Below, in pieces: positions 61,624-64,000 of a stretch of DNA of 64,000 bases. The stretch covers positions 334,222 to 398,221 of the forward strand of contig NZ_BMVV01000001.1 in assembly GCF_014650895.1 (NCBI RefSeq). Reading direction: 5' to 3'. The position numbers and the translations under genes were made by a program. Under the pieces are notes generated by a model that saw only the letters and a list, made by a program, of their open reading frames with translations, searched no databases and was not told the DNA's origin. Within the stretch, counting starts at the first letter, position 1, and each line of letters begins with the position of its first letter. This stretch comes from Streptomyces omiyaensis (lineage in GTDB: Bacteria; Actinomycetota; Actinomycetes; Streptomycetales; Streptomycetaceae).

Positions 61624-62466
61624 TCACTTGACGCTGCCGGCGGTCAGACCGGCCTTCCAGTGGCGCTGGAGCGAGACGAAGGCGAGGACGAGGGGGACGA
61701 CGGCGAGCAGCGAGCCGGTGACGACGAGCGGGTAGTAGCCGGGTTCGGCGTGGGCGTTGCTGTTCCAGGCGTAGAGGCCGAGGCTCAGCGGGAAGAGCTT
61801 CTGGTCGGAGAGCATCACCAGGGGCAGGAAGAAGTTGTTCCAGACGGCGGTGAACTGGAAGAGGAAGACGGTCACGAAGCCCGGCATGACCGTGCGCAGT
61901 CCGATCGACCAGAAGACCCGCATCTCCCCGGCGCCGTCGATCCGGGCGGCCTCCAGGGCCTCCCCGGGGACGTAGGCGGCGCACAGCACCCGGGAGAGGT
62001 AGACCCCGAAGGGGTTGACGAGGACCGGGAGGAGGACGGCGGCGTAGGTGTTGACGATGCCGATCTCGCTGGCGAGCAGGTACATCGGCAGGGCGAGGGC
62101 GGTGGTGGGGACGAGGACGCCGAGGAGGACGAGGCCGAAGAGCTTCTCCTTGCCGCGGAAGTCGTAGACGTGGAAGGCGTATCCGGCGGCCACGCTGATC
62201 AGCGCGCAGGCGGCGGCGCCGATCCCGGCGTAGAGGAGGCTGTTGAGGTACCAGCGGAAGTAGACGCCGTCGTGGTGCTCGGCGAGCCGGGCGAGGTTGC
62301 CGCCGAGGTCGAAGCCCTCGAAGGAGAAGGCGTTCCCGGCGAGGAGTCCTCCGGCGTCCTTGGTGGCGGCGGTGAGCAGCCAGACGAGCGGGAAGAGCAT
62401 GTAGCAGGTGGCGAGGAGGAGGACGCCGTTGACGGCGGTCCTCGACAGCCAGCGGGAGGCGGTCAC
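61624..62466 (-). CDS. carbohydrate ABC transporter permease (MalG-type)
   Basis: 280 residues, six membrane segments. The EAA loop is EAARIDGAGEMRVFWSIGLR, contacting the ATPase. CUT1 family, MalG-like by length and position after the other permease. GTG 62466 overlaps the preceding stop (GTGA). No ATPase gene is present; Streptomyces CUT1 systems commonly share the ATPase MsiK. Confidence 0.9.
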   Translation of the reverse strand: MTASRWLSRTAVNGVLLLATCYMLFPLVWLLTAATKDAGGLLAGNAFSFEGFDLGGNLARLAEHHDGVYFRWYLNSLLYAGIGAAACALISVAAGYAFHVYDFRGKEKLFGLVLLGVLVPTTALALPMYLLASEIGIVNTYAAVLLPVLVNPFGVYLSRVLCAAYVPGEALEAARIDGAGEMRVFWSIGLRTVMPGFVTVFLFQFTAVWNNFFLPLVMLSDQKLFPLSLGLYAWNSNAHAEPGYYPLVVTGSLLAVVPLVLAFVSLQRHWKAGLTAGSVK

Positions 62467-63353
62467 GCGGCCTTCTCCTTCCGGTCCCGGGTGAGGCGGG
62501 TCACCGCGAAGGACAGCAGCGCGGCCGTCAGGGCCAGCAGGATCGAGGCGGCCGCGGCCAGGCCGTAGTCGTTGCGGTCGAAGGCGGCGGAGTACGCGTA
62601 CATGTTCGGCGTCCAGGTGGAGGTGACGGCGGAGCCCGTGCCCCTGCTGAGGATCAGCGGTTCGGTGAAGAGCTGGAGGGAGCCGATGACGGTGAAGAGG
62701 GCGACCATCGCGAGCGAGCCGCGGAGCAGCGGGATCTTCACGGAGAAGGCGGTGCGCCAGGCGCCGGCCCCGTCGACGGTGGCGGCTTCGAGGACGGAGC
62801 GGTCGATGGCCTGGAGGGCGGCGTAGAAGATGATCAGGTTGTAGCCGAGCCATTCCCACAGGGCGATGTTGACGACGGAGGGCAGGGCGCCCTCGGGGGA
62901 GAAGAAGTCGAAGCCGATCCCGCCGGCCTCCATCGCCCGGACGACCGGGCTGAGCTGGGGCGTGTAGAGGTAGACCCAGATCAGGGCGGCGATGATGCCG
63001 GGCACGGCGTGCGGCAGGAAGAGCGCGAGCTGGAAGAAGCGGCGGGCGCGGGCGAGGGCGGTGTCGAGGAGGAGGGCGAGGCCGAGGGCGCCGCCGAGCA
63101 TCAGCGGCACGTAGAGCAGGCAGTAGCCGAGCAGGAGGCCGAATCCGTCGCGGAAGGCCCGGTCACCCAGTGCCGCGGCGTAGTTGCCGAGTCCGGTGAA
63201 GACGGTCTCGGAGCCGCCGAAGCCCAGTCCGGACTGCTTCTCGGTGAAGAGGCTCAGCCAGACCGCGTATCCGATCGGCACCACCAGCACCGCGGTGAAG
63301 AGCAGGAAGAACGGGGTCAGCAGGAGTGCCGCGGCACGGGTGCGGGCCTTCAC
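62463..63353 (-). CDS. carbohydrate ABC transporter permease (MalF-type)
   Basis: 296 residues with six membrane segments and EAA loop EAATVDGAGAWRTAFSVKIP. The opening (AAALLLTPFFLLFTAVLVVP) is typical for CUT1 MalF-like subunits. GTG 63353, four bases after the binding-protein gene. Confidence 0.9.
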   Translation of the reverse strand: MKARTRAAALLLTPFFLLFTAVLVVPIGYAVWLSLFTEKQSGLGFGGSETVFTGLGNYAAALGDRAFRDGFGLLLGYCLLYVPLMLGGALGLALLLDTALARARRFFQLALFLPHAVPGIIAALIWVYLYTPQLSPVVRAMEAGGIGFDFFSPEGALPSVVNIALWEWLGYNLIIFYAALQAIDRSVLEAATVDGAGAWRTAFSVKIPLLRGSLAMVALFTVIGSLQLFTEPLILSRGTGSAVTSTWTPNMYAYSAAFDRNDYGLAAAASILLALTAALLSFAVTRLTRDRKEKAA

Positions 63354-63357
63354 GTGC

Positions 63358-64000
63358 TCAGCCCTCGACCTTCAGGCCGCGCCTGGTGAGTTCGGCGACG
63401 GTGGCGTCGTGGCCGGCCCTCACCGCGTCGGCGAGGGTGGGCCCGCCCGCGGCGACGGCGCCGAAGCGGTCCTTGATGGCGGTGTTGGTGGTGCCGGTGG
63501 CGGGGCCCCAGGACCACTGCGGGGTGATGGAGGCGCCGGCGGCCTCGAAGAGGGCGTAGATGTCCTGGCCGCCGTAGAAGCCGGCGTCGAAGGCCTCCTT
63601 GGCGACGGGGCGCAGGGCGGTGGCGGCGGGGAAGGCGCTGGAGGTGCCGGAGGCGATGCGGGCCTTCACGCCCTCCTCGGTGGTGGCCATCCAGGTGGCG
63701 AACTCGACGGCGGCGGCCTTGTGCCTGCTGCTCTTGGGCACGGCGAAGGTGGAGCCGCCGAGCATGCCGGAGGCGGGCTTGCCGTCCCAGCTGGGCAGGG
63801 GGGCGACGGCCCACTTGCCGGACTGCTCGGGGAGGGTGCCCTTGAGGACGCCGGCGCCCCAGGAGGCGCCGAGGTAGCCGACGGTGGTGCCGTTCTTCAG
63901 GGAGCCGGTCCACTCGGGGCTGAAGGAGGCGTTCTTGTGGACGAGCCCGTCGTCGAGGAGGCCCTGCCAGTAGGCGGTGACCCGGGTGGTGGCCGGGTCG
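63358..64000 (-). CDS. sugar ABC transporter substrate-binding protein, N-terminus beyond window
   Basis: The C-terminal 213 residues of a family-1 solute-binding protein. Visible: DPATTRVTAYWQGLLDDGLV, TTVGYLGASWGAGVLKG, PLPSWDGKPASGMLGGSTFA, and KAAAVEFATWMATTEEGVKA. The frame is open to the right edge, so the signal peptide and lipobox are not seen. It heads the binding protein-permease-permease-dehydrogenase operon. Confidence 0.9.
   Translation of the reverse strand, partial: DPATTRVTAYWQGLLDDGLVHKNASFSPEWTGSLKNGTTVGYLGASWGAGVLKGTLPEQSGKWAVAPLPSWDGKPASGMLGGSTFAVPKSSRHKAAAVEFATWMATTEEGVKARIASGTSSAFPAATALRPVAKEAFDAGFYGGQDIYALFEAAGASITPQWSWGPATGTTNTAIKDRFGAVAAGGPTLADAVRAGHDATVAELTRRGLKVEG

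Overview
The window is a high-GC actinobacterial chromosome segment, almost certainly from Streptomyces. Evidence is the very GC-rich codon usage, frequent GTG starts, the gene order str operon - gdhA - S10/spc/alpha ribosomal clusters - truA - rplM/rpsI - glmM - coaA - glmS - acpS - nnr - alr - tsaE/tsaB/rimI/tsaD - groES/groEL1, and Streptomyces-type regulators (a WhiB-like protein, an XRE protein, an ECF42-type sigma factor). I cannot assign a species.

Layout. (1) 1-6487 is an accessory block just upstream of the str operon. It holds siphophage-type tail genes on the minus strand (tail terminator, major tail protein, and a tail assembly chaperone pair joined by a probable -1 frameshift), an unrecognised plus-strand gene, an ATP-grasp-like gene, a three-gene minus-strand operon (WhiB-like protein, Cys-rich protein, small excisionase-like HTH protein) and an XRE-like regulator. 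Four copies of one palindromic motif sit in the three promoter-bearing gaps of this block, which suggests a single regulatory circuit. (2) 6488-11233 is the str operon rpsL-rpsG-fusA-tuf. (3) 11234-14270 carries gdhA and a frameshifted, decayed ECF42-like sigma gene. (4) 14360-31000 is the S10-spc-alpha supercluster, with secY, adk, map, infA, rpmJ and rpoA. It contains hairpin leaders and two r-protein leader motifs, each shared by two operons. (5) 31027-36075 holds truA, a membrane-anchored hypothetical protein, an ABC-F ATPase and a divergent quinone oxidoreductase/HxlR pair. (6) 36072-47745 holds rplM-rpsI, glmM, a DUF389 protein, coaA, glmS, acpS, nnr, alr and an alpha/beta hydrolase: cell-wall precursor, CoA and cofactor-repair housekeeping. 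(7) 47756-51860 is the tRNA t6A gene group tsaE, tsaB, rimI, tsaD. It is interrupted by a 56-codon gene behind a strong DmdR/IdeR-type iron box and by an L,D-transpeptidase-like protein that has lost its catalytic motif. (8) 51916-57524 holds two paralogous polysaccharide-deacetylase lipoproteins around a DGPF-protein/ECF42 sigma pair that has a matching candidate autoregulatory promoter, plus a membrane protein, a THUMP-like methyltransferase and a tiny lipoprotein. (9) 57529-59804 is groES-groEL1 under two CIRCE operators. (10) 59836-64000 is all on the minus strand: a SnoaL-like fusion protein, a D-2-hydroxyacid dehydrogenase, two sugar ABC permeases and a solute-binding protein cut by the window edge.

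Most of the window is conserved housekeeping sequence. The novelty is concentrated in the phage-tail/Wbl/XRE block at the left, in the r-protein leader motifs, and in the iron-box small gene. I saw no rRNA, tRNA, CRISPR array or insertion sequence.
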